Source: Cricetomys ansorgei
Lineage: Eukaryota > Chordata > Mammalia > Rodentia > Nesomyidae
Length of the DNA: 64,000 nt
Direction: 5' to 3'
NCBI GenBank assembly: GCA_026225945.1
Contig: JAMJFZ010002575.1
Span: 1,488,001-1,552,000 of the forward strand
Shown: positions 20,954-34,024 of the stretch, one piece after another
How the letters are laid out: the number at the start of each line of letters is the position of its first letter
How positions within the stretch are numbered: the first letter of the stretch is position 1
Translations under genes and position numbers: made by a program
Notes under the pieces: model-generated
Seen by the model: only the letters and a program-made list of their open reading frames with translations
Databases searched by the model: none
What the model was told of the DNA's origin: nothing

Positions 20954-21660
20954 TTTTACAATTAGGTTTACAAATACCTACCTGTATTTGTTATGGGAGT
21001 AACATTTTAGTACATGTGAGGTTTCCTACTTTGGAGATGTGTGGAGATATAGCCTATTGGCAGAGCATTTGCTTAAATGCCTGAGGCCCTGTATTTGACC
21101 CACAGTCTTGAAAAATATCAGTGGCAGTAACAACTAAAATAATATCAAAATCCTAAAGAAATATCGTGAGAATTGTGTAGAATCAAAATTATTAGTATAA
21201 AGGACATGTCAGAAATAAAGACAGTGAAGGATTATTAACCTGTGATCTTTTTAGGGTGTAGAGACTAGTTTATTCTGTAATTTTCCAAAAGTCATAGGTA
21301 TCTTTTTAATTATTGAAGGTTTAAGTAAAACATTTATGGAGCTGTCTGATAGCCTTGTACAAGTACACTCTAGCCATAGAATTCATAAGACTGGATGATA
21401 TCATACTTTGAAGTGATAAAGTTGAAAAAATTTTTAAATGAACATATTTATTTTGTATTTTTACAATTTATGTGGAGAAATTATATTCTGGCTTTCTTTG
21501 GTGCTAGGCAAGTGCTCTCCCCCTGAACAACATCAGAAGTTCCACTGTAATATCTTTGACTAGGGTATATCTAGAAGTCAAGTCACTGTGCCATTGAGAT
21601 CCTGATTTCACTAGTCTTAGAGACAGTGACTCATTAATTCAGTTAACAAACCTCTGGGAA
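20954..21660. other. OR2 3' flank: poly(A) signal and tRNA-derived SINE remnants
   Basis: AATAAA at 21214-21219 is the first clear polyadenylation signal after the stop. ID/B4-like SINE remnants lie at about 21035-21120 (+) and 21440-21560 (-), in the same places as after the other ORs. Confidence 0.55.
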
Positions 21661-21846
21661 TGCCAGGAGGTGGTGGCCCAGGCATTTAATCTCAGCATTT
21701 GTGAGGCAGAGGCAGAAGATCTCTGTGAGTTGGAGGTCATCCTTTTCTATAGAGTGAATTCCAGGATAGCCAGACTTACAAAAAAGAAACTAGGTATCAA
21801 ACATAAAAAAAAAAAGCAAAACAAAGAACAAAATGAAACAAAAAAT
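21661..21846 (+). repeat. B1 SINE with target-site duplication
   Basis: ggaggtggtggcccaggcat, then gaggcagaggcag and tgaattccaggatagccaga follow the B1 order, ending in an A-rich tail. The flanks carry ctctgggaa at 21652-21660 and 21847-21855. OR3 has the same insertion at 36009. The OR4 unit has the uninterrupted site at 50571-50580. Confidence 0.9.
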
Positions 21847-23604
21847 CTCTGGGAAGATTTGTAGATTTCATTTTGAAAGCTTTCTTTTTATTTTCTTTGT
21901 TTTCCTTGGAAGGCTCAAATAGGGAGGGAAAATGCCTTCTTATCTCTGGTCTTTTCTCTATTAAGTAGTTTGATAATGAGGAGTTGATTCATTTTAACTC
22001 CAGTTTCGCAGACAGAAAATGAAACAAGAATTTTCACCATTAAAAGTATGAATATAAGATTACCTCCTGTGTCTTCATTAGGAAGAATGTGACTAAACCA
22101 GTTTACTAGTCTCAGTAGAAGAATTTTGTCTTTTCCTCAAATCACATAATCCTAATTTATTAGCAATCCATTCTTTTCCTTTGATAATTTCCCTTTCATT
22201 CTGTCTCAAAGATTTCTACATACAATGATGGAATTTATTGAAATAGCAAATATCAAATGAACACGTATCCTTTTTTAGACTTCAAACATGTAGTTTGTTA
22301 AACATTAAAAATTTCACTATAAAGAAGGCTTAAGATGCTTGTGATGTCAGAACACTTCAGACCAGAAAGGTGGTGAGAAGATAATTTTTGTGTCTGTGAG
22401 TTTGTATCAGATAAATGATACAGAGAGTTATGAATGAATGTACTTGTACTGAGAACAACTGTCTATTATGTTGGGTTGTCTGGTAGGAAGAATGACAGCT
22501 GATCTGACTGAAGGTGGTTGCCCACAGAACATCTACACAGAGTCAAGAGCTGAGCATCATTTCAGAGGCAGGAACAATCTGAATGATGTGAAGGGATGTT
22601 TATAGGAAACAGGTTAATACTATGGACAAGTCTAAGCAGAAGAACATGCATGCATATATTTTTTAATGGAATACCAATTGCACATATTTATGGGGCAAAA
22701 TCTTATAAAGTGAATTTATTGATGACCTGAAAGACAAGTTGAGGGACTGACTGTGAGTACAAGGAATATAGCCATTTGGGGAGAGGATACAAATTCTTGG
22801 CTCCCAGAGAAAGAATAGACTGTTTTCAAAATGGCATGTGAAGGCTGAGTTCTTACAGATTAAAAAAGAAAGAAAGACAAAGATGCTTATAGCACACTGT
22901 TCATCACCATCTCACAGGTCATCTAGAAACACTGCTGGTCTACCATTGGTCATTTGTGTCTTCTATGCCAGGTAGGAATTGTGATGAGCAACAGAAGGCT
23001 GGAATGACTTTGTTGACTGGAGTCTCATGTCTCAGATTTCCCTGGGAAATGATTTGTTTGCTCTCATGCTTGTGACACTCTCAGTTTTTTCCTCAATGTA
23101 TTCAGCCTTCTGATTAAATCTGAGTACTTTGTATTTTTATATCGTCGGTCATTTACCATTTCTTTGGGTAGAGGACATTTGAGTACATCTCTTGCAATAA
23201 GATAGATTTTGGTGTCCATCCTGAATCCTCTCATTATAACCTTAGGAATTTGGATGTCAGACTTGCTGTGAAGAGAACCATGCCGAGTCTTATCTAGTCA
23301 TCTATCCTTCTGTGTTTCTCTTAAATCTGTTTCTATTTGTCTGCTGTTTCCCTCTTATTTCTTGTTTGTCTGTTTATTCCTTATTTTTATTTAACGTTTT
23401 CTTCTCATGTTTCTAGAGCCAGAAACTTTTCTAGGGTCCTTTTTACTCCCATTGTAGACTGAAGCTTTGCCATGGAAACCCCTTCCTTCTTGTAGTTGCA
23501 TGTGGCTTGGACTTTTGGGAACAATTTGGAGGGAGGCATATAAGAGATTCACTGACAGTTGAAATGACAGAGTTAGAGTTACAGCAGAGTTGCTGCAGAA
23601 TGGG

Positions 23605-23608
<4 letters not shown>

Positions 23609-23636
<28 letters not shown>
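23609..23636 (+). repeat. (GA)n microsatellite
   Basis: Fourteen or so GA units; the OR3-unit copy at about 37962-37976 is shorter. Confidence 0.9.
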
Positions 23637-24530
23637 CACAGAAGCTGATGATAGCACAGCAGGCAGAAATAAGGCTCAGATAAAATGAACTTACTGGGAT
23701 TTCAGAAAAATTATAGTTTAAATCTTCTTAGTAATTTCCATGCTGGGAGAAGCTGAACCAGAGTGGGTAAGAGTTAGTTCAGTTTCACAGAGTTAGACAG
23801 ATTAAGACAGGTAGAAAAGGGCTGTAAAGTTTTCCTTTCCCTCCCTACCTCTTCCCTGTCCTCCCTTCTCCCTTCCTTTCTTTTCCTTTCCTCTCCTTCC
23901 TACCCATATGAGATAACTGAGGTTTATAAACATGACAAATTAGAAATTTAGCACCAGGAACACAGGGTCGTTGTCAAGCTGCCAGTGAGATAAGTAACAG
24001 CAGCTTTTGAGAGCCCAGACCCAATGGAAAAAAAAAACAGCCAAACCCACACCCCCATTTAGAAGAAACACTATTACATTTTAAATACACTTTAAAAACC
24101 TTTTACATTTCACTATGCAATGTGAAATTACAAGTATATGATCATTCATTGTCTGTAGATAACCATATATTCATCTGTATCCAGATGCTGTCCATTTCTA
24201 TATCCTCTTAAGACCATGCTCTGATGTCATATTTTACTTAATTAGGACAGTATTACATATTGATTTATCTTGCATATCTTTTCTTTAAAAGGCAATCCAA
24301 GACTTGTATTCTTTATTTCAAATGTATTTTTTTCTCTGTCAATAGTTTTGTATATTAATTTTATACTTGATGAATTTTTTTCTACATTGTCCTCAACACA
24401 GACAAGAGGTGACATAATTGTCAAAATTTTAGTAATTTTTCCTATACTTTGCTAGCAGCTGCTTTTTTAAATATTCGAGTCACCGTTATTTAATTTTCAC
24501 CTTATATTATGGCATATATTAAAAAATCGA

Positions 24531-24580
24531 TAGGAAATATTACATGCAGCAAATCTATAGGAAATATTACATGCAGCAAA
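24531..24580 (+). repeat. Local tandem duplication, two 27-bp-spaced copies
   Basis: taggaaatattacatgcagc plus aaa occurs at 24531-24553 and again at 24558-24580. The OR1 unit (about 9028) and OR3 unit (about 38876) have one copy each. Confidence 0.9.
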
Positions 24581-25329
24581 CAATTGGAACCATATCGAAT
24601 AAACAAAATACATTTATATTTAACACAGTTATGTAAGCAGTAATGACCAGTAGCACCTGTTGATTTACTGTATGCTAGGCACTGTTCTGAAGACTGTTTC
24701 TTTTTTTTATTTTTTAACTTCTTTAAATCCATGACGATGCTGTTCCTCGTTCTATTTTTCAGTGAGGTACCTGAAACATGTAGTTGTTAAAGGATATATT
24801 CAACTGTTAAGGGGCAGATATGAGATTCAATCTGTAATACAATATAAGTATTTTCCCACAGAGTCCATCCACCTAACTATGACATATATTACTTAGAGGA
24901 AGTGAGACTTAACATTAGGAAATTATTAAGCAGTTGCTACCATTTGTGTTTCAGGATTTTAGCTTCAAGTTTGTCACGGAGCTGTGTGATTTGTTTAAAT
25001 GAGGGTTTACTTTTACAGTTATTTATGCAAAGTTTCTCAGACTCTACAACTATGACAACACATCTGCAAACTAATATCTGTCATGAGTAAAATTGAAATT
25101 GTTACTTTTTGTCTCCAATATGTGGATTGTATCTGTGATTTTTTAAAAGTGTTACATTCACTATTGGTTAGAGAACACTGACATGACAATGTCTAGTCCA
25201 TTTCCCCAATTACATGATATTCTTATTTTTAAAAATGATGTTTCCTTCTGAATAATCTAACCACAGCTGTGTTTAAGGCTTATTGATATAGTGCGTGCAT
25301 TCTCTTGTTTATGAGTTTGATTCACAAAT

Positions 25330-25400
25330 CCTTTCTCTCTCTCTTTCTCTTTCTCTCTCTCTCTCTTTCTTTCTCTCTATTCCTCCCTCCCTCCCTCTGT
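25330..25400 (+). repeat. CT-rich simple repeat
   Basis: CTCT, TTTC and CCTC units; the counterpart at about 39652-39770 is also pyrimidine-rich but different in unit order. Confidence 0.85.
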
Positions 25401-26229
25401 GCAACCCCCCTCCTTTTTCTTGCTCACTGTATATCACTATTTCTTTCTCTATGTCATCTTTATTTGTCATATAGAGGTTAAACAGTTATACTATTCTAAC
25501 ATTTTAAAAAATTAACTTAAATATTTAAAAATCTATGTGTGCTCTGAAGGCCATGCAAGTAATAATGGAGAAGTTGATCTCATATGCATTATGTATCTGA
25601 TGAAGAGTAGGAGGAAAGGAAAAATGAATTGCAATGTAATAGCAAGAATTTCTGGAGAATTATTTTACAATGGTTCAAAAATTAGGAAGTCTATGAGAAT
25701 ATGAAACTCTCCAAGACTGTAGCAGGAAACTTATCTACAAGGTTTTGATGGATAAATAAAATACACACATATCCTTACAGAAGTCTCATACTAAAGAAGT
25801 CTCATGAACTACAAAATGACATTTTTTCTTGTTCATTTTAATTAGTGATTATTCTTTTGGAATGATGGGTTGTAGGAATTTGGTTGAACCTCTATGGTGA
25901 GTCATGTCACTATTGTCCTAGTGAAATATGCACTTTAAGAAGCCTGTTAAATGCTATATCTTTATTTGTAAATAAAAATGATTTGTTTACAGTATAAATG
26001 AAGAACAATTTGCATTGTACAACACCATCATTGGTAATCTACAATTTTATTTTCCTATAAATCGAGTATTCACAAAGGAGTGAAAGTGAAAATGTATGGT
26101 GTTTGTCTGACTTAGACTTACTTTTCTACATGGGAAAATCACCATGAGATGTATCCAGTTGTCTAAAAATGAGAACAATCTCCATTATTGTTGAACAAAA
26201 ATGATTATGTATATGAACTTCATCTTTAC

Positions 26230-26577
26230 CAATTCTTTTATTGTTGGACACTGAGGTTGTTTCTATTTTATTCAAATACTTGAAATAATGTCTCTGTAAA
26301 TATTGACTTGGAGTTTTGATTGAATATCAACCTGTGGTAGAGTTGGCTCATACTTTAGATCTATTTCTAGTACCTTGAGAAACTTTTACACTAACTTTGA
26401 TCATAGCTGGATGAGGTTACTTTTTCACCAGTAGAATACAAGAGTTCATATTAATTTACATCCTCTTCAACATTGGAGTTTTCTGTTTTCTTGGTGTCTG
26501 TCACTTTAAAGGGTGTGAAATGGAATCTATTTGTAATTTGTAAATGCTTTTCTTTGATGATAGCGATGTTGCTTATT
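26230..26577 (-). repeat. Probable old L1 3' end fragment
   Basis: ttggacactgaggttgtttc, a middle block and tcaccagtagaatacaagag resemble the antisense of an ancient L1 3' region, a pattern shared with other mammals. It is duplicated at about 40590-40944. Confidence 0.4.
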
Positions 26578-28764
26578 TGTAGTTGTTAGGCTGCTATGGT
26601 GGCTCAGCAAGGATGACAAGGAGACATATTTATAGATGTACACCTTGCCAGACCTCTGCAGAGGGAACCACCATCATAGTCAATGTCATACTTGATAGAT
26701 AGCAGAACTGGAGTGTCTCAGCTCAGGTCTTTATATAGATTCAGAACTACTCAGGAGCAATCAAGCATTCCCCACAGAAATCCAACACCTTCAGAGAATA
26801 TAAAACTCAAAGATCTAGGCAGACCCTCACCCAACAGTACACAAAACGATTTTATATATAACCAAAAAAATTCCCTCTTTCTGTATAAGTCAATCAAAAA
26901 ATGCTTTATTTCTACAACATAATTTAACACTAAACTAGTAAAACCATTTGCAAGAGGAACAATCACAAGGGTTCTTACAGCACAGGACCAAATCAAACCA
27001 AACATTTCTCAAAGTTTTTGCAATATCTTAGGACAGCAGAAAAACATGATCATTGTCCAATTATCTGGAATTCACTCACAATCTTCTGGGCTCCTCCAAT
27101 GGGTTTGGATCTGGCTAATCCCTCTGAAGTACACACAACTTGTTTTCTAGTTTCCAGCAGGTTCCACTCCACTGCTGCTGCTGTTCTTGGTGGTCATCTC
27201 GTGATACTGACATCTTCAGAATACTGGGATCCCTTGCTACAACTGGGCTGAACTTTTACCTATAACCTCTCAGAGGCTCTCTTCATAGTGCTAAGCCTCA
27301 ACTTCTGTACCTGACCCCTTCAATCTGGTCTTCAACTGGTACTGAGGCTGCATCTTCACTAATGGCCTCTACTGGGCTCTCTTAATCGTGCCAAGTCTCA
27401 GTTTATCTACATGACCTCTTACGTCTGGGTCTTCAACTGATACTGAGGCTGTACTTTTCCCAATGGCCTATCCTGACCTCTCACAGTGCTAAGCCTCAGC
27501 TGCTTTCTAAGTAGCCCTTCATGCCTTTAACATCTGGGTAACACTTACAGAACCAAGTGCAGCTGCCAGCCTGGGAAACAACCTTGGCCAGTTCTGAAAG
27601 AAAGTTTTTGTGTGCTGACCCTGAGGAAACATTTTCCAGACTTTAAGATATAGTCTGGTTTGTTGGTAAAGTAACTGGTCATTTTATCTGCAATAAGTGT
27701 TCCCTCATGGGATAGAGTTCTCTTCACAATAGCAGATACATCTTGTCAAGACCACCTCACTGGTAACTGGACAGGTTTGCAGGAAAAAAAACTGGTCAGT
27801 TTAACTAAGTAGCTTTTTTATTCCAAGCTGCTGCTTCTACAACAGTACAGTGTCCTCGGCCAGTGGGAAGAATATCTGTCAAATCTTGGCAGTTTGGCAT
27901 TCTTTTTCACGACTGCTATAGGGAAACATACACCCTGCCTCATAAACTACAAACACAAGACCCACTTGGGTTTCACACACATAAAAAGCAATTGATAAAC
28001 TCAGTTTATAGAATACTGTGCCTTGGTTTCCATTTTCCATGCCCTGTCTGCTGTCACGGGCAGGAAGGAAAGTCAGCTCCATGATCAAGAAAATACATTG
28101 AAACCTTGCTTCCTTCCTGCTCCCAGATGAATTTTTATCATGAAAAGGTCTTTCTCTACAGGCCTCTCTTCTGTGGCTCCCAATTTTGAGCCCTCTTTTT
28201 CACTTAATTTTCACAATTTTCTCTTTATAGAGGCTTATTTCCTTTCTCTCTCTCCTCTTCCTTCTAGAGACTTCCACTAATTATTTTGGCAAATATATAA
28301 TCTCTGTCCTCTAGGAGCTGCCCTGAGTGTACTTTACTGGACTCTTTGGGGTCTTGAATTTCCTTCTTGTTCTTCTTTGTCTCCATATTGGATGTGGCTG
28401 TTGTATTGCCATGCCCTACCTTTGTAAGCCATTTGTAGTAGTATGTTGCTATGATGTGGCTCAGCCAAAAAGACAGAGAGGTGCTTTTCATATGTGGAAG
28501 CCCTGGCAGACCTCAGCAGATTGAACTATGGTCATAGCACCATACTGGACAATAGAACCCTGAGCATCTGAAGTTAGGAGTATTTATTCTTTCTGAATTC
28601 CTCATGTATTCTACTGATAGCACATGCAGATCATTAGCAATTAAACAACTCATAGAAATTCAACACCTGCAAAAAATACAAAATACCAAGGCCTATGTAT
28701 CTCTTTTTTCCAGAAGTGCACAAAAACAATTGTTTTAAACACAACTAAAAAATAAACTTCTACA
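26578..28764 (-). mobile_element. Element E copy B1: non-coding class II ERV, reverse orientation
   Basis: On the - strand the 5' LTR is 28764-28434 (331 bp, TGTAGAAGTT to CA), followed by AA and the decayed primer site TGGCTTACAAAGGTAGGGC, about 1.5 kb of interior, and a 3' LTR ending at 26578. Three roughly 100-bp tandem units lie in the interior (marked by gtgctaagcctca-like strings near 27288, 27388 and 27486); copy A1 shows two. The frame at 27545-27727 (- strand) resembles the one in A1. No functional retroviral gene is present. Confidence 0.75.
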
Positions 28765-28769
28765 CATTT

Positions 28770-29066
28770 AAAATGTTTTATGCACTGTTTGGTGAGGGGC
28801 TGTCTAGGGAATTTTGTATTGTTTGCAGGTGTTGGATGTCTGTGGAGGTTGTTTAATTGCTAATGGTATGCCTATGCTATCAGTAGAATACCTGAGGAGT
28901 TCTGAAAGTATAAAAACACCTGAGCTCAGGGGCTAAGGGTTCTACGTCCACAGAGTATGGTGCTGGCCAGGACAGTGGTTTCCTCTGCTGAGGTCTGGCA
29001 GAGTTTGCAGGTATAAAAATGCCTCCGTTCTTCCTTGCTAAGCCCAATCAGTGCCTAACAGCTATA
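28770..29066 (+). mobile_element. Second element E LTR, head-to-head with the B1 5' LTR
   Basis: A + strand LTR lacking roughly its first 40 bases, from atgttttatgcact through gttgtttaattgctaatgg to cagctata. It abuts the 5' end of the reverse-oriented LTR at 28434-28764, so two LTRs of about 300 bp form an inverted pair. The same arrangement is at 42914-43566. Confidence 0.75.
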
Positions 29067-29545
29067 CTTATTGGCTATTTTTACTTTGTTATTGGAAAAC
29101 TGTGTGTACACTTTATAAGCCTTTTCATGGATTGTGTTGTTTGGTTTCAGGTGTTTAGTCTTTATTTCTTTTGTATATTCTTGATATTGATACTCAACAT
29201 AATGTATAGATAGTAAATAATTTCTTATAATCTATCCCCTGCCTTTTTACCCTTTCATGTGCAGAGACTTTTTAATTCCACACAAATCATTTTTTTTTTC
29301 AATTAAAGCCTGAGATGCTGCAATACATTCAGAAACTCTTTGCCTATGCCACTCTCCTAAACTATTTACTCCGTGGTTTCCTCTAAGACTTTCAGGTCTT
29401 ATGTCATAGTCTTTGATGCAGTTTTACTTGATTTTAATACAAATAAATTATAGACATCCTGGTTCATTCTTTACATGGGTGATATACAGTTTGGTTAAAA
29501 CAATATGTTGAACAGGCAACCTTTCCTCTGATGTACATTTTTGGC
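29067..29545. other. Type B arm, non-coding
   Basis: Aligns with 43567-44035. No gene or clear repeat recognised. Confidence 0.5.
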
Positions 29546-30320
29546 ACATATCACACTGCTAGATGGCCAATAACCTTTGACCAGATAGCTGTCAGGCATT
29601 TGGGGATGACATACTACTATTATCCTGTTCAATGGACATACATTAAAAGATTCTTAATGTATTGTTTCTACACCCATAAATCAGTGCATCTATCAATCCA
29701 CATCAGAGAAGCTTCTTCTTGCAGTAGATGGCAATTGATATAGAGCCTCTCGACAGATTAACATGCAGAGAACAAGAGATTTTGGAGTGATCAACCACAA
29801 GTGGGACTTTCTTGTCACTCCCCTCCCATCAGGCTCAGAGATGTTCGCAGATTAGGGGACAGAAAGCTTGTAAGAAACTGAGGTGTTGGTGGATAAGTTC
29901 AAGGAAAACGTTTTGAAAAGTCACATGGAAAACTTCTTTTGTAGAAGTTTCCTAATGCAAATGGAATGAATTTAATTGGAATAACCATAATAATGGGGAG
30001 ATGATATCTCAACTCTATACACATTTTATGTCACTAACAAAAATCTCCCGTGTTTGGAATGGGTCACATGTTATTGACTTGTTGGATAAATGGTTCTTAT
30101 AGGCTGGCTTCCAAAAGAGCACTGACTAGTGCCAAGGTTATTACTGACTTTCTTTAACCACTTGACAGCAAGGCCTTATTGCTGACACACCACTTAATGT
30201 CATTGAATATGGAGAAATCCAGCTGGTGCCTAGCTGGAAGCATCACTCCTATTGACTAGCTAGCATTCATAGTGCAGGAAGGTACTTTGTGTGCTATTGG
30301 AAGAGAGAAATTAAAAGAAA
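29546..30320 (+). repeat. L1 3' UTR segments
   Basis: Contains catcagagaagcttcttctt, gcagtagatggcaattgata and, further on, aggccttattgctgaca. The blocks are in an order that suggests two overlapping or rearranged fragments. It is duplicated at about 44035-44810. Confidence 0.55.
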
Positions 30321-32085
30321 ATCAAAACAAAACTAACCAAACAAAAAGTCCATAACATTTTATATAGAACAGATTTAAGGAATCAGCAAATCCTGATCCG
30401 ACCATGGGAGCACAAGGAATGTTTGTCCTGTGGGGCACATTTCAAGTTTGCCCCAAGGAACTTATGATCTGTTAGTAATTTTGGAGAATTGTGAATAGTT
30501 GTGATTCATTTTAGCAGTTGTATTTCATTTAATTTTAAATAAAAAATGTTTAATTGGAGGATTTTAATTTTTTTCTTCTTTCTGCTAGTTTATTTACTGT
30601 TTTCATGGACTTCATCAGTCTTGTGCTTTGTTATCTAGAGGAATAACCTGTGATTCTTATGCTCTGATGTTCGTTTCTGTATTTATTTAGTCTTGTTTTA
30701 TATTCCACTACTTCATACTCATACTTCCATGTTCAGTTGTTCAAATTTAAATGTAAAAATACGACCAAAATATCTCTTTTTTAAATTTCTGCTTGTGGCA
30801 CTAGTGCAACTCACTGGACCCTTAGGCTACTGTCTTGGAAGTTTTGGCTGTGTTCATTACATCCTTGCCTTTTTATGAGAATCTTGAACCATCTATTGCA
30901 ATGTCCCCTTTATATATGTTTTGTTCATCAGAACTTCTCACAGCTTTGCTTTTAATTAAGGGAGTTGCTTTTCTTTTCTCTCTTTCTTCTCCATTTCATC
31001 CCTGCATTCCTATCCTTTCCTCCTGACTCCCTGTCTCCTTTTCTTCTGTTCCCAATCACTGCCTATTGTAATTGGCTCTGGAACTCATGCTACTTCCCTC
31101 TCTCTCCTGCTAGTCATTTCCCCCGTGCTCTCTGGCCATATTAATCTTTCAAAATGCTGAACTTGTTTCAATTTTGTGCCACAATAGAATAAAATACTTT
31201 CAATGTCTCTTAATGCCATTCCACAAGGAATTGAACAATGATTTTGGCCTTTCGGAGCTTATTATACTGCAGTGTTACACATTTTTCTCTGATACGAGTA
31301 TGTGCTATAGTTGTGTGGGAAAAGACATTGGGTACTTTATGTGTTTTCAGAAAATTATGTTTATCTTTCTTTCTGAGTTTAATACCTCAGATCCGGAGTT
31401 TGCTCTGTTGGCCTCTGAGAATCAGCTGTGGCTCTACAAGCAGTATGGATGTTGTCCCTGTCCACATTCTTGTCTAAAAGTAAAAACACTGACACTCTAT
31501 AAATCTCTACCTGTGGGGTAAATGTTTTGTGTAGTGTCTGGTATATATTCTTAGAGAAGAGGGAAAGAATGCTCATTTTTTATACATATTTATGAGTAAC
31601 CAAACTCATGAAATATGACAGGTTTAATTGCTTTATGTGCTTCATAAGTAGTTCTGAAGAAAACAGCCAAAATCCCTTTGACATTATGGACTTTGATTAA
31701 GAAATGTGTGTGACAGTTATGGAAGAAGACATTATAGAAAAAGCATATAGTATTTCATCTAGTGACGGAAAGTGAGTGGAATCTACAGCATATGGAACAT
31801 GGTTTTTTGCCTTTCTATCTGGAGAGTGCCCAAATGAACAGGGATAAAATGCATGTAAAACTAGAGCACAGGTAATGTGAAGGAAGGGTGGGGAATAACC
31901 AAGCAGGAAGAATTGGGTGGGTCAGGAGTTAGAAGGACAGAGTAGAGGACAGAGCTTATGGAGGCAAAACTGCCACTAAAGACCTTTGAGAAAGTCATGT
32001 GTAAGCCTCCTACTCTACAAGTTTCCTTGAAATATATTCATGTATAAGAAGAGTTTAAATGGAGTTATCGTATAATTGAGAGAGA
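30321..32085. other. Type B arm, non-coding
   Basis: Aligns with about 44811-46560. The 115-codon frame at 31174-31521 is broken in the counterpart (45660-46000) and has no recognisable domain, so I do not call a gene. Confidence 0.5.
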
Positions 32086-32089
32086 GTTT

Positions 32090-33570
32090 TCCTTCTAGTC
32101 ACTATCAGCTATGAAAGAAAAACCCAGAATGAGTTACCATTTTGGAATTGTGGGCCAGTCATGTCTCACAGGACCCCAAATATTACAGGCTATTTCCACT
32201 TCTCTTACTTACTTCAAAACTTGATGGTGAGATTCTATAGGTGAAGATACTATATATTCAATCAGAACATAGAGTTAAAAAATTTGCTGGTACCACATTC
32301 GAATAGTCTACCTTAAAATTTTTTTGTATGTCTACATATGTGTTTTTTCTATAGTCTTATTTTGGTCACTGGTTACTTGCTACATGAATACAATGAGTTT
32401 AGATCATATCCACCTACATACAATTCCAAACTCCAAACCATTAACTCAAAAATGAAGACCTGGAAAGAAGCTATGTTGTTTCTACTTGCACTATGTAAAC
32501 TCCTCATAAGCACTCACTTCCCTCAGCATGATTCAAAGGCTGGCAAGAAAATAATGCTTCCCTAAGAGCTGCTTCTCAACCATTCTATAGAGTTACAGAG
32601 AGAGCAGTATGTATCATTATTTGAACCTTGGTCATCTCTTATGTAAGTTGTTGATAGATGAATCTGGCATTGCCTATGTTTCATAGTCTGAAAAGTCAAA
32701 AGTCTATACATTATGTCATTGGAGAAAAGTAATACTCAATTTTACCTAGATATGACCTGTGAGAGCTAAAGTAATGGCTGAAATTGAAAGGCATGTCCAC
32801 AGGTTAAATATTGGAATTTAGTGCGGTGTGAATAACAGCCACTTTCTGATTGGATTTCAGGCATGCTCCACTGACAATACTCATTACTATCATGGTTTTT
32901 GGTGCCAACTACCTGAGGCTAGGTTGTCATTCTGCTATGGACATAGTAGTAAACTAGCTTCTAATGACTTTCCATTATACCCATAGATTAATTAACATAG
33001 GTGTCTACACCTGGTCAACAAGAAGAGACTAAGAATGGGAGTGCTCAGTACTAAATGGGTCCTTTACATCATACCCCACTACTAGTCTCAGGGAACATAA
33101 GGGAAATAGGTGTGGAAGCAATGTGAGGGTTTAGAGTTATAGATGACTACACTCAAACAATGTTTTCAGGACTCAACAGGCTAGCTGCTCAAATGAACTC
33201 ACAGTGGTTACAACAGCATGCATAAGACCATGTAAAATCAAGCTTGACTAAGCCCAAGGATTGGAAGGATGAGATGTTCATGAATGCTACCTCTAACTGA
33301 AGAACTATTGGAAGTTACTGAGAGACATGGTTTTAAGGATGCAGTCCTTGAGAGGTTACTTACACTCAAGTAGAATTCCTACACTCATATATATGCTACC
33401 TGTGCTGAGTAGACACAGTGGCTTAAAAATGGAAAAGAACAGATGAAGTTGGCAGGGAATTTTGCTAGGAGAAATCAGAGGCTGAAAGAATTGGAGGGGA
33501 AGGAATCATAGGTGAACTTAATCAAAAGGCATTGCATACATGTGTAAAAGGTTCAGAGAATAATAACAAA
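32090..33570 (+). repeat. L1 3' UTR upstream of OR3
   Basis: Same element and position as 17640-19170, ending in aatcaaaaggcattgcatac and an A-rich tail. Confidence 0.7.
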
Positions 33571-34024
33571 ACAAAACTGTACAGCTCCAATAAGCCAAGG
33601 TCATTACTGCTGAACTAGTTTGTAAGTACCATAGAAACAAAGCCTGACCTCTGGGGAAAATATGAGGGAAACACAAGTTTTTCTGCTTTTACTCAGTCTC
33701 CTGAGACCACACACTCATAAAACCCTCTTGGGTCTTTACCACACGGTTCTTGTGACATAAGTGGATGCTATTTACCAACATCTAGCTCGAGAAGACATTT
33801 GGGCAAAGCCACTTTCAGAAACAATGATGTACATCTCATGGCGTCCCAGTCCTAATTTAATTTCCCTGAACCATCAGAATTATAAGGCTAGTAACAACAG
33901 AAAAGAACATTTTTTTTCATGGACTATATACCTTTACAGCTCATCAGTGCTATTTGCACTGTCCCTCTGTGAGAGTAGAGGAGAAGATTCAGTAAGATCA
34001 TTAGTGAGGTTCCCATACACAAAG
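33571..34024 (+). promoter_or_regulatory. Putative OR3 promoter region and non-coding exon ending at 34024
   Basis: Aligns with 19171-19629 and 48040-48491 and ends in the same cacaaag/gtaagt donor. The 140-codon frame at 33761-34183 crosses the donor, is frame-disrupted in the OR2 copy and is not called as a gene. Confidence 0.5.

Larger units (their letters stand above)
21856..26230. other. Type B arm after OR2, non-coding
   Basis: It aligns almost throughout with 36200-40600, including the same order of small blocks, and parts align with 6811-9100 in the OR1 unit. I see no gene. It holds (GA)n at 23609-23636, pyrimidine tracts at 23836-23910 and 25330-25400, and a 27-bp local duplication at 24531-24580. 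Confidence 0.6.

Noticed and set aside
31174..31521. 115-codon frame in the B arm
   Set aside because: Disrupted in the paralog at 45660-46000 and without recognisable domain.
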